NCBI GenBank assembly: GCA_012861695.1
Contig: JAAOOA010000055.1
Location: 757,212-821,211 of the forward strand
From: Trematomus loennbergii
Lineage: Eukaryota > Chordata > Actinopteri > Perciformes > Nototheniidae
Direction of reading: 5' to 3'
DNA length: 64,000 bases
Shown here: piece by piece, positions 11,461 to 23,544 of the stretch
How positions within the stretch are numbered: position 1 is the stretch's first letter
Layout of the letters: every line of letters starts with the position of its first letter
Translations under genes and position numbers: made by a program
Notes under the pieces: generated by a model
Database searches by the model: none
The model's input: only the letters and a program-made list of their open reading frames with translations
Told to the model about the DNA's origin: nothing

Positions 11461-13195
11461 TGGACCTCACAGGGATCGAACCCAAGACTCCTGCTCACCT
11501 GAGCAGCGTTGTATCCCACTGAGCTATTTCATTTGTGAAAGTCTTAGGTTGTTTGGTAGATTATGTCACAATGACAATGTAAAAAAGGAAATAGAACAAG
11601 CTATTGTGCCGTGCATCCAAAAAACTATCCTTGTAAGTATGTCATACAATTGTGCCACCAACATTTTAAAATGAAAAACTCCTCTCTAGGCTTTTTTCAC
11701 ACCATTTTGGATGTTTTACCTGAAAACCAGTGCAAATAAAGAAGATTGAACCCACAACCTCCAGTCTTCAAGGCAGTGTTTTATCCCAGTCAGCCATTTG
11801 ACCTGGGCCAATAAACTTTTGTTTGGTAATGTAATTCTGCACTTTGGGTGTTAAACTTCCAAAAATCTATGCACCTCATGGGATCGAACCCAAAACTTCA
11901 GCTCACCTGAGCAGCGTTGTATCACCCTGAGCTATTAGATTGAGACAGTGACCTGTTGTTTGGTAGATTATGTCACAAATAAAAATGTAAAAAAGGAAAT
12001 CAAATAAGTCATAGTGCAGTCCATCTGAAAAAAAACTGTCCTTATAAGTATGTCACACAATTGTGCCACCAACATTTTTAAATGAAAAACTCTTCTCTAG
12101 GCTTTTTTCACACCATTTTGGATGTTTTACCTGAAAAACCAGTGCAAATAAAGAGGGTTGAATCAAGAACCTCCAGTCTTCAAGGCAGTGTTTTATCCCA
12201 GTCAGCCATTTGACCTGGCCCATATGTGTTGCGTTTGGTAATATAATTCCACACTTTGGGTCTTGGACTCCAGAAAATCCCTGCACCTCATGGGGATCGA
12301 ACCTTAAACCTCAGTTTACCTGAGCAGCGTAGTATCACTCTGAGCTATCAGATCTGAGACTGTCCAACTGTCCAAGACTTTGTTTCAAAAAGGAAATGTA
12401 AAAAAAGCAATTGCATAGTTTGTCATAAAGCTGTGCCTAGAACAGTTACCATGGACACAAGTAAATGTAAAACTCTGCTCTCTTTCATCTGGATGTTTAA
12501 TATCTCTGCTCCCTCTAAGAATCAAACTCACAACCTCTGGTCTCCTGATCCTTCTCATATCACTCTGAGCTAAACGACCTGAGCACTCTGTCAGTTTTCT
12601 GGTAGAGAGTTTCTCTTGGTAGGGGTTGTGAAATCTCTATAGAAACAATATAATAGCCTTTCAAAGTAATTTTCTTTGTGGTCGACCCAAGTAGAAACCA
12701 AACACGCAACCAGCTCTACAGACCACACATTCCACTCTGAGCTATCTGACTGAACACACTTCACATTTGTTAGGGACACATTTGTACTTCTTCTGTGGGA
12801 AATTGGACTTATAAAGTTACGGCACCTAATAAGAATCGAACACACAACCTCAGATCTTCTAACCTAACATCTATCACTCTGAACTGTATGATCAGATGTG
12901 CTTTCCATATTTGTGTTAGAGCTTTTGATTTCTTCTCTCTTGGTGTTGGATCTAACGCTAAATTGATAAACATATTGCACACTGTTGGAGTTGAACTCAC
13001 AACCTCATGCTTTCTGAGAGCTTTTTTATCACACTGAGCTAATCCATCTGACAGGCAGTGTTACATAAAAATACAGTATTCAATAAGAGCGACTCGTGAA
13101 ATAAGTCATTCATTTAGGTGTTGAGCCAAAAAAGTCACATTACCTTAATAAGAATTGAACTCATAACCCTAAAGCTTACAACGAGCAAGTATGCA
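11461..13195 (-). repeat. array of about ten tRNA-like modules
   Basis: On the minus strand the same pattern recurs: a TAGCTCAG-like A box, 40-50 bases, then a GGTTCGAT-like B box. Approximate module positions are 11461-11526, 11745-11804, 11872-11938, 12160-12221, 12283-12356, 12511-12580, 12688-12755, 12822-12895, 12980-13055 and 13137-13190. The first two modules and their spacers are repeated at a period near 411 bases; the later ones are more diverged and closer together. Stems are imperfect, so these are not intact tRNA genes. Confidence 0.6.
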
Positions 13196-13906
13196 TTACA
13201 ATGTTCTTAGTAGGCTTATCTTAGTACGCTGAAGAGTGAAAAATAATGTAATACAAACAATCACCTCTTAAACTTTATTGCACGGTCATTTTATTTCCAA
13301 ATGCAGGTTTTTAGGGCGTGTTGACACAGCGTATGAATATAGAAATGAGGCATAGAGAATAAAAGAAAGCAGCAGTCTTGTGGCCTATTTTAACACAGTT
13401 TTTGAGCAGCAAAATACAAAGCTTGTAAAACATCCTTGAGGGATCATATTAACATAATAATATTAATTACAATAATAATGGCAAAGTTTCATGTGATCAC
13501 ATGATCAATGCAAATCAATACAGGCGTGCGTGAAAAAATGCATAGTAGGTAACAAAGTGAAACAACGGTCACACTTAAGAAGTGTGCTGCTGCATATATT
13601 TGCAGGAACACATGCCATCTAAATGCAAGGAGCATTTGAGGTGTGGTTAAAAAATAGTTTATGCAACTAATAACCAAATATTAAAGAGCAGAGACTCAAT
13701 GCAGACAGCGAAGCTTGCATATAGACAAAAGCAGAGCCAACATCAGTAGACCCTTCACAATAAAAGCACATCTGGACCACATTTGTTAAAGTTAATATAC
13801 CAACTGTAACATTAAGTGTGAATCCAAACTAAAATCATGGTTATGTAGGTATGTAGCGGGCCCTAGAAGCTGTCCTTTTTTAGGCTGTAGGTTTTGGTTT
13901 GTAGTC

Positions 13907-14026
13907 CTTGGCTCACTTCTCAAATCTCTTCAATTCAACAAGAATGCCTTTCATGTTTTTACCAGCAAAGGATTTCTCCCAGACGTACACCTCGATGATC
14001 CTGATCCCAGACCCCACCGCGGATCC
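13907..14026 (-). other. exon-like ORF, unidentified
   Basis: On the minus strand a CACTGACGACAG acceptor-like site is followed by about 38 open codons that include RIIEVYVWEKSFAGKNMKG and end in a stop near 13908. It resembles a terminal coding exon, but I recognise no family and find no partner exon. It lies downstream of etv5 on the same strand. Confidence 0.2.
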
Positions 14027-14139
14027 TGTCGTCAGTGAGAGCAGAAGAAAAAGGAAATGTAAGTTTGATGAACACTGCAGAAATTGTTTATTAAAAAAAA
14101 CAATGGGGACAACTTCTATATGAAAGCTACGGGGACGGG

Positions 14140-14388
14140 GGGGTGCTAGTGGATCGCCGGAGCTGTATTAGATTAACATTAACAGTTGTAGTTGTAAGAG
14201 AGACGCGCTACCATGGAAACCAAACAATGGTGTAGCTGTATTAAAGTCCGAGTGGAAACAGTCCTGAGTAAATCTGATCTTGTCAGAAATCAGGAGAAAT
14301 GCGGGAGAAATATGACCCGGGAGGAAACCGGGAGAGGGCAATGAAATCGGGAGTCTCCCGCGAAAATCGGGAGGGTTGGCAAGTATGA
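14140..14388. mobile_element. truncated transposon end (CATACTTGCCAACCCTCCCG terminus)
   Basis: The right end reads CGGGAGGGTTGGCAAGTATG, preceded by GGGAG-rich sequence. This terminus is common in teleost DNA transposons. No matching left terminus is seen, so the copy is truncated. Confidence 0.5.
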
Positions 14389-15976
14389 TACATCTTTCAC
14401 TGTTAATATGTGCACATGTTGTATTCTGTTTATTTGTTACTGTTTATGTTTAAATAAATATACTTTATAAAGTAGTTTTAAGGTAAAGTCCTGATTCTTT
14501 GACACTGGAGACAGAGATTTGAGGCGAAAGAAAAGAGTAAAATACTTTATTGTATCAGTTAGATCAACAGAAGGCACACAGTATCTGAGCGTAGACGTTA
14601 CACCGGTGTCAGTATCGTTCTCCAGCTTCTCCTCCACTTTGTGATCATATAGTAAAATATACCATTACATTATCTGCAGGGAGGAAGTCATTTCTCTCTT
14701 AGAGGCTGGAATTAATACAATACATTAGCAGGCTTCACTTTTCAGCTCATAGTACAACGTCAAGCAAATGCAGCCTTTTGCAAAAATATATTCATATATA
14801 ATTATACACCTTTTCTACACATTGAAGCAAATGAACTATACAAAATGCAGAAAACTAGCTTGGTGCGATAACAGATGAGCCGGTTGTAGGAAAGTCTATG
14901 CTTATTAGTAGCATCATAGTGACAGTATTACAGAAAAATAGTAGCAGTACCTTTGTCATAAAACAGTTTAGGAAAAAGTTCATATAATGCCAAAAATATT
15001 AGCTTTTGAAAACAAGAAAAAGTACACAAAAGACATTTCTCAATATACATGTTTATAGGAGGACTATAACATCTGGAAAATACAAGTGTGTCCCTTTCAA
15101 GCAGTATAAGGTTTACCCAAAAAAACAACAATTAGAAGTAAATTAGTTAAAGGAGTGTTCATGGTTTTGAGATACTTTTTGGTTGAAATACAGATCCCAG
15201 AGTTCACGTACGCGAGGACTACGGCGACGGCCATGCTACAAAAAGTACAACCAGGCAGGCTGAGGGGAACAGCTGTGAGTCACAAAATTAGGAACAAAAA
15301 CGGTCTTCTGATGAGAGTAAAATATTAAAAACCTGTTATATTCTGTGTCGCATGTTTGTGGGGAAAAGTACTTTGTTTTTTTAGTTTTAGTATAATTTCT
15401 AATTAAGTTACGACCTTATCTCAAAATGATATTATGACCAATTGTATATTTTCTCCTCAAAATATGGGCCGTTTCCCACGACATACAGCCCTTTCTCCCA
15501 AAATGACAACCACATCTTGAAGTAATGCGTATTATTTTCTTAATATAACTTTAAATCTAAATGTTAAAGCTCGTTAAAGAAAATAAATAAGACCTAAATC
15601 AGAATTAAACAGTATTGGGCCAGAAATTGCACGTGTGCTGAGGGGGTTAAAATCAACCATCTCCAATTTTGCAACCAGTATTTTTGGCTATAAGAGAGTT
15701 TGACATTTAATATAACTTTAAATCTAAATGTTAAAGCTTTTTAAAAGAAAACAAATAAGACCTAAATCAGAATTAAACTGTATTGGGCAAAACATTTACC
15801 ATCTCCAATTTTGCAACCAGTACTTTTGGCTAAAAGACAGTTGAAAAAAATACAAAATCTCTGATGAATTCCTCTTTCCTGGGACGTACATACCACGGGT
15901 ATACATGTTGAAAACACTGCTCAGTAATTCAGCTTCCTCCTGTCAAATATCTCATGTTTCGTCCAACCTGTGGAGT
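14389..15976 (-). other. etv5 3' UTR and flank
   Basis: Non-coding AT-rich sequence downstream of the etv5 stop. A minus-strand AATAAA (plus TTTATT at 14546-14551) would give a 3' UTR of about 1.4 kb. Another lies near 13274-13279. Two similar blocks of about 120 bases (15530-15665 and 15705-15835, both with AAATCTAAATGTTAAAGC) form a local direct repeat. Confidence 0.4.
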
Positions 15977-16281
15977 TTAATAAGGGTAGTTTTCGGGGAA
16001 AGCCCCCCCCTCAGCCAGGTAGGGACCCTCCTCCTCATAGCTGGGCGGAGGGGGGCCTTCTTCCTCGCCGGGGGCAAGATGGCGTCCGGGTCGGCCTTCA
16101 GACTCGGCCTCTGGTTGTCTGGGAACGCCATGGAGAACAGCGCGTCGGGGTTGCATACGAACTTGTAGACGTACCTCTCCCCGGCAACCTAGGACGAGCC
16201 AATCAGAGGAGAGAGAAATTAATGATGCACTAAAATGCCCGAATAATTATTTTGTGATTGTGTATTTTGTTTTACATTTAA

Positions 16282-16313
<32 letters not shown>

Positions 16314-19300
16314 GGACTACAGTATTCAGACTTTACCTAGCAGTAAAATGCAAATGTTCTAATAATGAAAACTTCACACAGAAAGGGTCACTGTATCAGT
16401 AGACTGGAGATACATGTAATAGTATGCCCTTAATGTCATTAATATGTTTGTTTTGTGTAAGCAGAGTTAAGTGTAAACTGTATACTGATGTGTATGACCA
16501 AAGACATATGTGACATATCAATAAGACCAATAAAATACCTGAAATTGGAATAAAGTGGATTTAATTAAGTTGTTTTTGCAGGGTTAATGGGCTATCTTCA
16601 TGATGAGTGCATAAGAAAACCCTTTAAAGTTGAGATGAAATGGCACTAATTTGTGATAACAGTGAAGTGAAACCTGCCTTTACCTTCTGCATGATGCCCT
16701 TCTCGTAGTAGTACCTCAGCGAGCGACTCAGCTTGTCGTAGTTCATCGCCGGACGATTCTTCTGCAGACCCCAGAGCCGAGCCACCTGTACACAGAAACA
16801 AAATTAAAATATTATACATCAGCCAAACAATAGCTTTCACCTCTGATACTGAACTGTCCGTAAAGCTTGCAGCTAATCAGAATGAATCCTATATCTCTCA
16901 GCAATTCAATTTAATTCAACTATTCGTTTCTTATAAGCAATAGGCCATTTATTTTGGTCCCACCGAGTGAAGATTCCTCCAAAGGGTTAAGGAATATTCA
17001 CGCCTTTTATAAAGTCCATGTGTGTGCTCAGAGATGGCAAAAGTACACACATCCTTTACTCAAGTAGAAGTACAGATACTCGTGTTTAAAAATACTCTGG
17101 TGAAAGTAGAAGTACTGACTAAACTTCTTTACTCAAGTAAAAGTAAAGAGCTTTGAAATGTACTTCAGTAAAAAGTACCCATAACTAGCAGCTGTTTTAA
17201 AGAGTACCTGACCTCCCTTTATATTAATAGAACAATAATGTCATTGTTAGCTAATGAATGTTTCCATGCTGAACAACGGCAACATGACAACGTTTTCATT
17301 GGTCCCTCTTCTTTAGAGAAGACCAGGAAATGATGGATACACGGATCGTGTTCAAATCAATAGGCACGCAATGACTCTAAATAATAATGATCACGCCACC
17401 AAACACACATTCAAACTAAAGGAACCAGCCTGTTTGGGAAATGTGAGAAGTAGAAAGTACAGGTATTTGTGTTCAACATGTAAGAAGTAGAAAGTACAGG
17501 TATTTGTGTTCAACATGTAAGAAGTAGAAAGTACAGGTATTTGGTTCAACATGTAAGAAGTAGAAAGTACAGGTATTTGGTTCAACATGTAAGAAGTAGA
17601 AAGTACAGGTATTTGGTTCAACATGTAAGAAGTAGAAAGTACAGGTATTTGGTTCAACATGTAAGAAGTAGAAAGTACAGGTATTTGGTTCAACATGTAA
17701 GAAGTAGAAAGTACAGGTATTTGTGTTCAACATGTAAGAAGTAGAAAGTACAGGTATTTGTGTTCAACATGTAAGAAGTAGAAAGTACAGGTATTTGTGT
17801 TCAACATGTAAGAAGTAGAAAGTACAGGTATTTGTGTTCAACATGTAAGAAGTAGAAAGTACAGGTATTTGTGTTCAACATGTAAGAAGTAGAAAGTACA
17901 GGTATTTGTGTTCAACATGTAAGAAGTAGAAAGTACAGGTATTTGTGTTCAAATGTAAGAAGTAGAAAGTACAGGTATTTGTGTTCAACATGTAAGAAGT
18001 AGAAAGTACAGGTATTTGTGTTCAACATGTAAGAAGTAGAAAGTACAGGTATTTGTGTTCAACATGTAAGAAGTAGAAAGTACAGGTATTTGTGTTCAAC
18101 ATGTAAGAAGTAGAAAGTACAGGTATTTGGTTCAACATGTAAGAAGTAGAAAGTACAGGTATTTGTGTTCAACATGTAAGAAGTAGAAAGTACAGGTATT
18201 TGGTTCAACATGTAAGAAGTAGAAAGTACAGGTATTTGTGTTCAACATGTAAGAAGTAGAAAGTACAGGTATTTGTGTTCAACATGTAAGAAGTAGAAAG
18301 TACAGGTATTTGGTTCAAATGTAAGAAGTAGAAAGTACAGGTATTTGTGTTCAACATGTAAGAAGTCAAAGTAAAAAGTCGTCAGAAAAATAAGTAGTGG
18401 AGTAAAGTACTGATACCAGAAAATGTACTTAAGTACAGTAACGAAGTATTTGTACTCCACTACTTCCCACCTCTGTGTGTGTTTCTGTCTCACCTCCTCA
18501 GGATCGATGAGTTTGAACTCCATGTTTCTCCCCGTCCAGACGATCAGGTGAGCGTGGGCCGGGTTGTCGAGCAGAGTCAAGAGAAACTGCCAGAGCTGCA
18601 AAGAGCCGCGGCGCTGGTACGGCAAACTCTCCTGCTTCACTTTAACTGAGACAAAAGTAAGGTACGTTTATTTACAAGGCAATTCAAAGTGCTTTACAAA
18701 AATGAAAGACATTAACAAACATATTATAAAATGGCATTTAAAAACACAAAGATAATAAAACATGAATAACAAAGGTACATGAATTAAAGTGACAGTGCAG
18801 TGTGAGATACACACATCTGAAATGTCTACTTTCTTTTTTAGTGTTTCATGCTAAACGAACCCCCCTTTGGAAGATTCCAATCTGCAACCCAATATTCCGA
18901 AAATTCAACGGATCCTGGTCATATTTGTGTGGCATATCAAATGAATTTGCCCCCAGACATCCATGTGGCTTGCTAGTTTTGGACTCCATCTGTAGTCAAA
19001 AGGTCACCACTTAAGGTCCTTTCAGTATTTCTACTTTAACCCCAATACGTAGGGGACTTTAATGGCGCATTTCCACTGCAGGGCCTCGCACGGCTTAGTA
19101 CGGCTTAGTACGGTATAGTTAGGCCTTGGTAGGCCAGGCTCACTTTATGCTGCGTTTCCATTACAGTTTAGGAACTGGGGCAGTAACTATAGTAACGCAG
19201 TGTAGGCGGAGCCGTGACGTCATCTTCAATGCGAAACACAAAACCAACATCAGCCGTTAGCTGTTAGCACTCAGAGCTCACAGCTCCTCATATATGTTCA

Positions 19301-22300
19301 GAAACTGGACAAAAGTTAAACAAGTACAAACCACAGACTGTCTGTGTCATGGCGAATACAGTCGCTGCTTTATTTATGTCTGTATAGGCCGTTGTTGTGA
19401 GTGTGGACAGTCGGCGCATATACAACGTTAGCTTAGAAGATCTCCATTCAGAAAACACGCATTTTAAAAGGTGTTTCGCCTGCCGTCTGTCTGCAGACTT
19501 GTCAAAGCATTAATTCATGGTTCTTACTAACCGTATCAGTATGTTGTTACTTCGGCATCATTTTGAAACGTGTATTACAATTAAATCACGGTCAAATATG
19601 TTCATTTGTTGTAGTTGCCAGCGATTCTCTCACTAGTTTAGCAGACTCAGCCCGGTTGTTGGCCCGGAAAGAACCTCGATTTTGGAGAGCCAGAAAACTG
19701 TGAAAAAGTACCCGCTAGCCGGAACTACGCCAAGTGGAAACGCAACCAAAAACGGGCTCCGCGCTGTAGTGGAAATGCGCCATAAGACACACAATGAGTA
19801 CAACTGACACCATTCTTAGTATGGAACAACAAGGTCTATGCCTCGTGGATTATCAGAAGCAGCAGTTAGAAATAGCTTCTTTAAGTCTGTGTTACCTTCC
19901 AGTCTGTCCGGCACCACACAGGTGTCGTCATAGTACAGGTGTTGCTCTCTGTCAGCACCAAACCCTGTGGGGCGAAACATACATTTTCATTATGAAAGGT
20001 TACATTTATTCCAAGGAGAACAACAAAAAACTGATTTAAAAGTGAGAACAAACAAACACACACAACTCACCAACATTGTTATTCTGGTACAAGACTGGAG
20101 ACTTCCCAAACGACGACTGGCAGGGCTGAACCTCTGGAAGAAACAAAGCAGGAGTTGGAAGTCTTTTAGGTCTCACTTCTAAAAGAATATGCCATTTTAA
20201 ATGCACAACGAATCACACAATTAAATCAATAATAAAATCGTGAGTTTGAGAAAGGGTTTGATTCAGAAAAGCAGCATTGTTTCAGTGCACGTAGCAGAGG
20301 AACTCACCTGAGTCGAAGGCGTAGTCTCGCGGCTCCTGCTTGATGGTCACGTGATTGAAAGAGTTCTGGGGTCCCGGCTCTGGGTACCGAGGGTCCAGCA
20401 GTTCCTGTTTGAACACTCTCTGAGGGACCAGAGGCTCTGAGAGGTGGCGCTGGTACAGAGGGCGGCCATCACGGCTCGAGGGTTGGTACGGAGAGTTCAG
20501 AGGAGTCTCAGGAGGGAGGAAGGACAAGCAGGGCTCCGACAGCTGCCTCTGAAACCTGCAGAGAGGACGAGGAGACGAGGAGAGGAGGGTCTCAACTCAC
20601 TGTTTCAGAAGTCAATGGGGGCGTGGTTTTTTAAATGTTTATGTATGTATTTCAAAGGACCAATCATACAAATACATTAATCTCAGAAAAGAGAAGAGAT
20701 GAATTATTGCCATCTGCAGTCCTTAAATCTGTTTTAAACAATAGCAAAACTATATCAAAATACCAATAAAGTGTGTCAAATCAAAGGTATTAATAGTACG
20801 ATTTTAGCATATTGCAGTGCATGTTTTTGAAAGATGTGAGCATATGAGTAAAGAAATGAATGACGCTAGTTGTGTGAGTTTGTAAAGAGATGTTTTTTTT
20901 GCTAATTGTGGCCCCTATTTACTTATTTCATCAAAATTGTTCTCTATTTTCTCACAACTTTCCCAACAAGAGCGTTGAAAAGTCAAAATGTACTGGAAAA
21001 AGATACGTGTAAACATTTATAAAACTCACCACATTGTTTAAACTAAGTTATTTAAAGAAAGCTGATTTAATAAAAATGTATTACCTCAATAAAATCCTAT
21101 AAATCACATTTTTCAAATTAAGGATTTTAGTTTTTGAGTGACATCAGACCTCAATAGAAGCTTCAAATGTACCAAATAAATACATTTTAAATCATATTAA
21201 AGTTGAACTTCCAACCCACCTCTGTTCTGTGCTGAAAGACGCAGGGGGGCAGCTGGTGGGGGGGCGGGGCAGAGCAAACTGCTGGCTCTGATTGGCCTGA
21301 GGGCCTCTGCTGGAGATCTGGGGGCCCGGAGGGTGGAGCTGCCTCTGAACAGGTGGAGGTCCTGAAGGATGAGAGGGGGCTGGAGGAAGGGATTTGAGCC
21401 CCGCTGGCTTATTGTCACAGGCACTGAGGAAACAGGAAGTAGCTGTAAGCACACAGGGCACGTTTCATTTTGATAATATCAGCCATGAGATATCTCCCCC
21501 CTGCCCCCACTGGACTTTAACACCCCCCACACACACACACACAAATCCAGCACCAGATACTATTTTTAACGCTGCTATGGACAGTCTTGCACTAATGTAC
21601 ATTCTCAAAGATATTGAAGTGACTGTTATTTTGTATATTTTGATTGTTGTGCTTTTATTTAGGTCTTAATGTGAGCATATGTATGAATGTGTCTTTGATT
21701 GTGTATATATATATATATATATTGACTTGACTTTGAGAGGATTGGTGTTGTACCTGTAGCTGTAAAGGCACATGTCAGCGTGAGGCGTTCTGCAGGGAGA
21801 CGGGCTGTGTTCACGCTTCACCTTGCTCAGAGGAGGTCCATGAAACATCACTGAAAACACACATGGTTTTAAAATAAAAATCAATGTTCAGAGACCCTTT
21901 GGTTTCAAGCACTGCGGCTCAAATGTTAGTGTGAAACCAGAGGAAAGAAAGCCTCCTATATGAATCAGAATTGTTTATTCAGCCCTGGGAGAAATTGGGT
22001 TTAATGACAGCTTAGAATACAGTAGTATAAAATATGTATATAAATCTCAAATGTTAAAGTAAAAATGTGTTCTAAAAATATATAATACATTTAATAATGA
22101 TACCAGATTGTTGCTTATAATGCGCACAGTACACCCTATCTCAGTTTTCCAGGACTCTTCACCATGTTTCCACGAATAATCAATCTGTCAGATTTATTGT
22201 CCGCCCGGGAGTCGCAGTAATAAATACAGCGCTACGTGTTTGGCAGCTGCACTAAATGTTTCATTCCCGCATACTGAGCTCTTATCTGTGACATCTTTAT

Positions 22301-23544
22301 TTTTAAAAAGGTACAAGTGGAGCCATTTCCTGCACCATGTGACCACCATCATGTACCTGGCACATGATCCACTGATGTTCTGTCTGAGGGTCAAACACTG
22401 AGCTGCCAGGGAACACTGATAGTAGGAATAATGAACTCCTGCTGCAGACAAATCAGTGCACTAATGAGGTATTTGTATGAGTATTTAAATGCAATGCAAC
22501 TTACTTGTACTACGATATAAGGGGGATATTTATCTGACCGTTGTAGTTACAGATTCCTATTAAGTGCTAAAACATCTGGTCTGCTTAAAATAGGATTGAT
22601 TGTATGATCTGACAACCAATAACTCCAACATAAAAATACACCTTACATGTATTAGCAGAATGGCATAATGGTTATTCTGCTATTTAAAGTCATATTTAAG
22701 TACTTTCTTTGGATAAGATTTCTATACATTTTTGTACGAGAGGAGGAGATACTCACACTTATTGGACTGGAAGTCTGGGACAAACTGCTCGTCATCGGGA
22801 ACCTGAGCTGTAAGAGAGGGAAGACACGGTGGTTAAAGGACTCTTCTCGTCAGGTGAATATGAGAAACCAGTCAAAGAGACAAACTATTCTTTGCAAGAC
22901 ATAACTAAATACAACTAACTTTGAACTTCTTAAAAGTAATGTATAAATAGGCTTAATCTAATGCTAACTTTTGGAGAATACATGAGAATTCTGCAGAGGT
23001 AAATAGACAAAGTTAGTCAAATAAACGTCTCTGCCTGTAGTGTCTTGCCTTTAAAATACCTATTGAACACTGAGACGTTCATACAGTTTTTGATGGAGAA
23101 GTTGTGTGTCATGATTCTTGCAGCTCTCACCTTCTGCGATCCATATTTCCTGGAGCTGGATCAGGTCTTGAAAGAGCTCTGAAAGTCAGTTATAAGCCAA
23201 AATGAATATTGACGTTTCCAAAGTGACAACAAGTTTCCGAATCTCTCTCTCTCTCTCTCGTACTGTGTTGTGTAACCACTGACGCAGTAAACACTTTGAC
23301 ATGTGGACATGATGAGCCCACCTTCTGTGTCCTGAGCCAGCTCTGTGTCCATGAACTTCCTCTTCCTGTCACTGAGACATCTCTCTGCTCCTTCTACGGG
23401 ACATTTCTACATTAAAAGAAAAAAAGGAAAACTGTTTAGTGAACATAAATCAAAAAGTTAAACATCAGAAAAGTGAAGCAGAGGAGGATAACTCACACTC
23501 TCAGGGACCACAAAGGGGACCTGCTGGTCGTAAAAGCCGTCCAT
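15977..23544 (-). CDS. etv5: ETS translocation variant 5 (PEA3 subfamily), 12 coding exons
   Basis: Sequence-specific activator downstream of FGF/MAPK signalling (family role). Coding exons in gene order: 23497-23544, 23322-23406, 23131-23178, 22757-22807, 21754-21850, 21220-21423, 20308-20555, 20071-20133, 19896-19964, 18494-18645, 16684-16785 and 15977-16188. Phases join throughout. The start [11 protein letters not shown], the acidic activation helix ([10 protein letters not shown]) and [14 protein letters not shown] fit ETV5 better than ETV1 or ETV4. Sumoylation-type IKQEP and VKQE motifs precede the ETS domain, which begins at [12 protein letters not shown]; its recognition helix ([20 protein letters not shown]) is intact. 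The last exon is 212 nt, one short: a C is missing in the run at 16070-16074 (coding strand). If that is an error, the product is about 459 residues and ends in NYPY. Confidence 0.9.
17021..18483. mobile_element. hAT-type MITE with an internal minisatellite
   Basis: The left end at 17029 is CAGAGATGGCAAAAGTA; the right end at 18475 is CTTCCCACCTCTG. Flanking 8-base sites tgtgtgct (17021-17028) and tgtgtgtt (18476-18483) look like a target-site duplication with one change. Subterminal AAGTACTTAAGTACA-type sequence matches the second family in the 7.2-9.0 kb composite. It sits in the etv5 intron between ETS exons 18494-18645 and 16684-16785. Confidence 0.7.
17441..18367. repeat. 25-copy minisatellite, 36-37 bp unit
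   Basis: The unit contains GTAAGAAGTAGAAAGTACAG, then GTATTTGTGTTCAACAT (37 bases) or GTATTTGGTTCAACAT (36 bases). I count 25 copies of its GGTATTT core. The copies are nearly identical; the two length types are interspersed and two units lack CAT. It fills the middle of the MITE at 17029-18475. Confidence 0.95.
18653..18760 (-). mobile_element. LINE-type 3' tail, reverse orientation
   Basis: TACAAGGCAATTCAAAGTGC is the reverse complement of the GCACTTTGAATTGCCTTG tail shared by teleost L2-like LINEs. It starts only about 8 bases upstream of the ETS exon acceptor at 18646, so it abuts the exon. Confidence 0.5.
19064..19781. mobile_element. MITE with GGCGCATTTCCACTGCAG termini
   Basis: The left end GGCGCATTTCCACTGCAG and right end CTGTAGTGGAAATGCGCC are inverted repeats differing at one base. 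The inner part is GC-rich and non-coding. It lies in an etv5 intron. Confidence 0.75.

Noticed and set aside
11461..13195. Functional tRNA gene cluster
   Set aside because: Acceptor and anticodon stems are imperfect and loops are off-size in every module examined. Only the A and B boxes are recognisable.
15905..16233. Plus-strand ORFs rich in Pro and Arg
   Set aside because: They are antisense to the last etv5 exon.
17391..18640. Regular 36/37-bp repeat array resembling a CRISPR or a repeat protein ([16 protein letters not shown] ORFs)
   Set aside because: There are no unique spacers; units are contiguous and lie within a MITE in a vertebrate intron. ORFs through the array are frame artefacts of the unit.
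15977..23544. etv4 or etv1 as the identity of the ETS gene
   Set aside because: The [11 protein letters not shown] start and [14 protein letters not shown] (without the extra residue after PD) favour ETV5. VARLWG is ETV4-like but is only one position.
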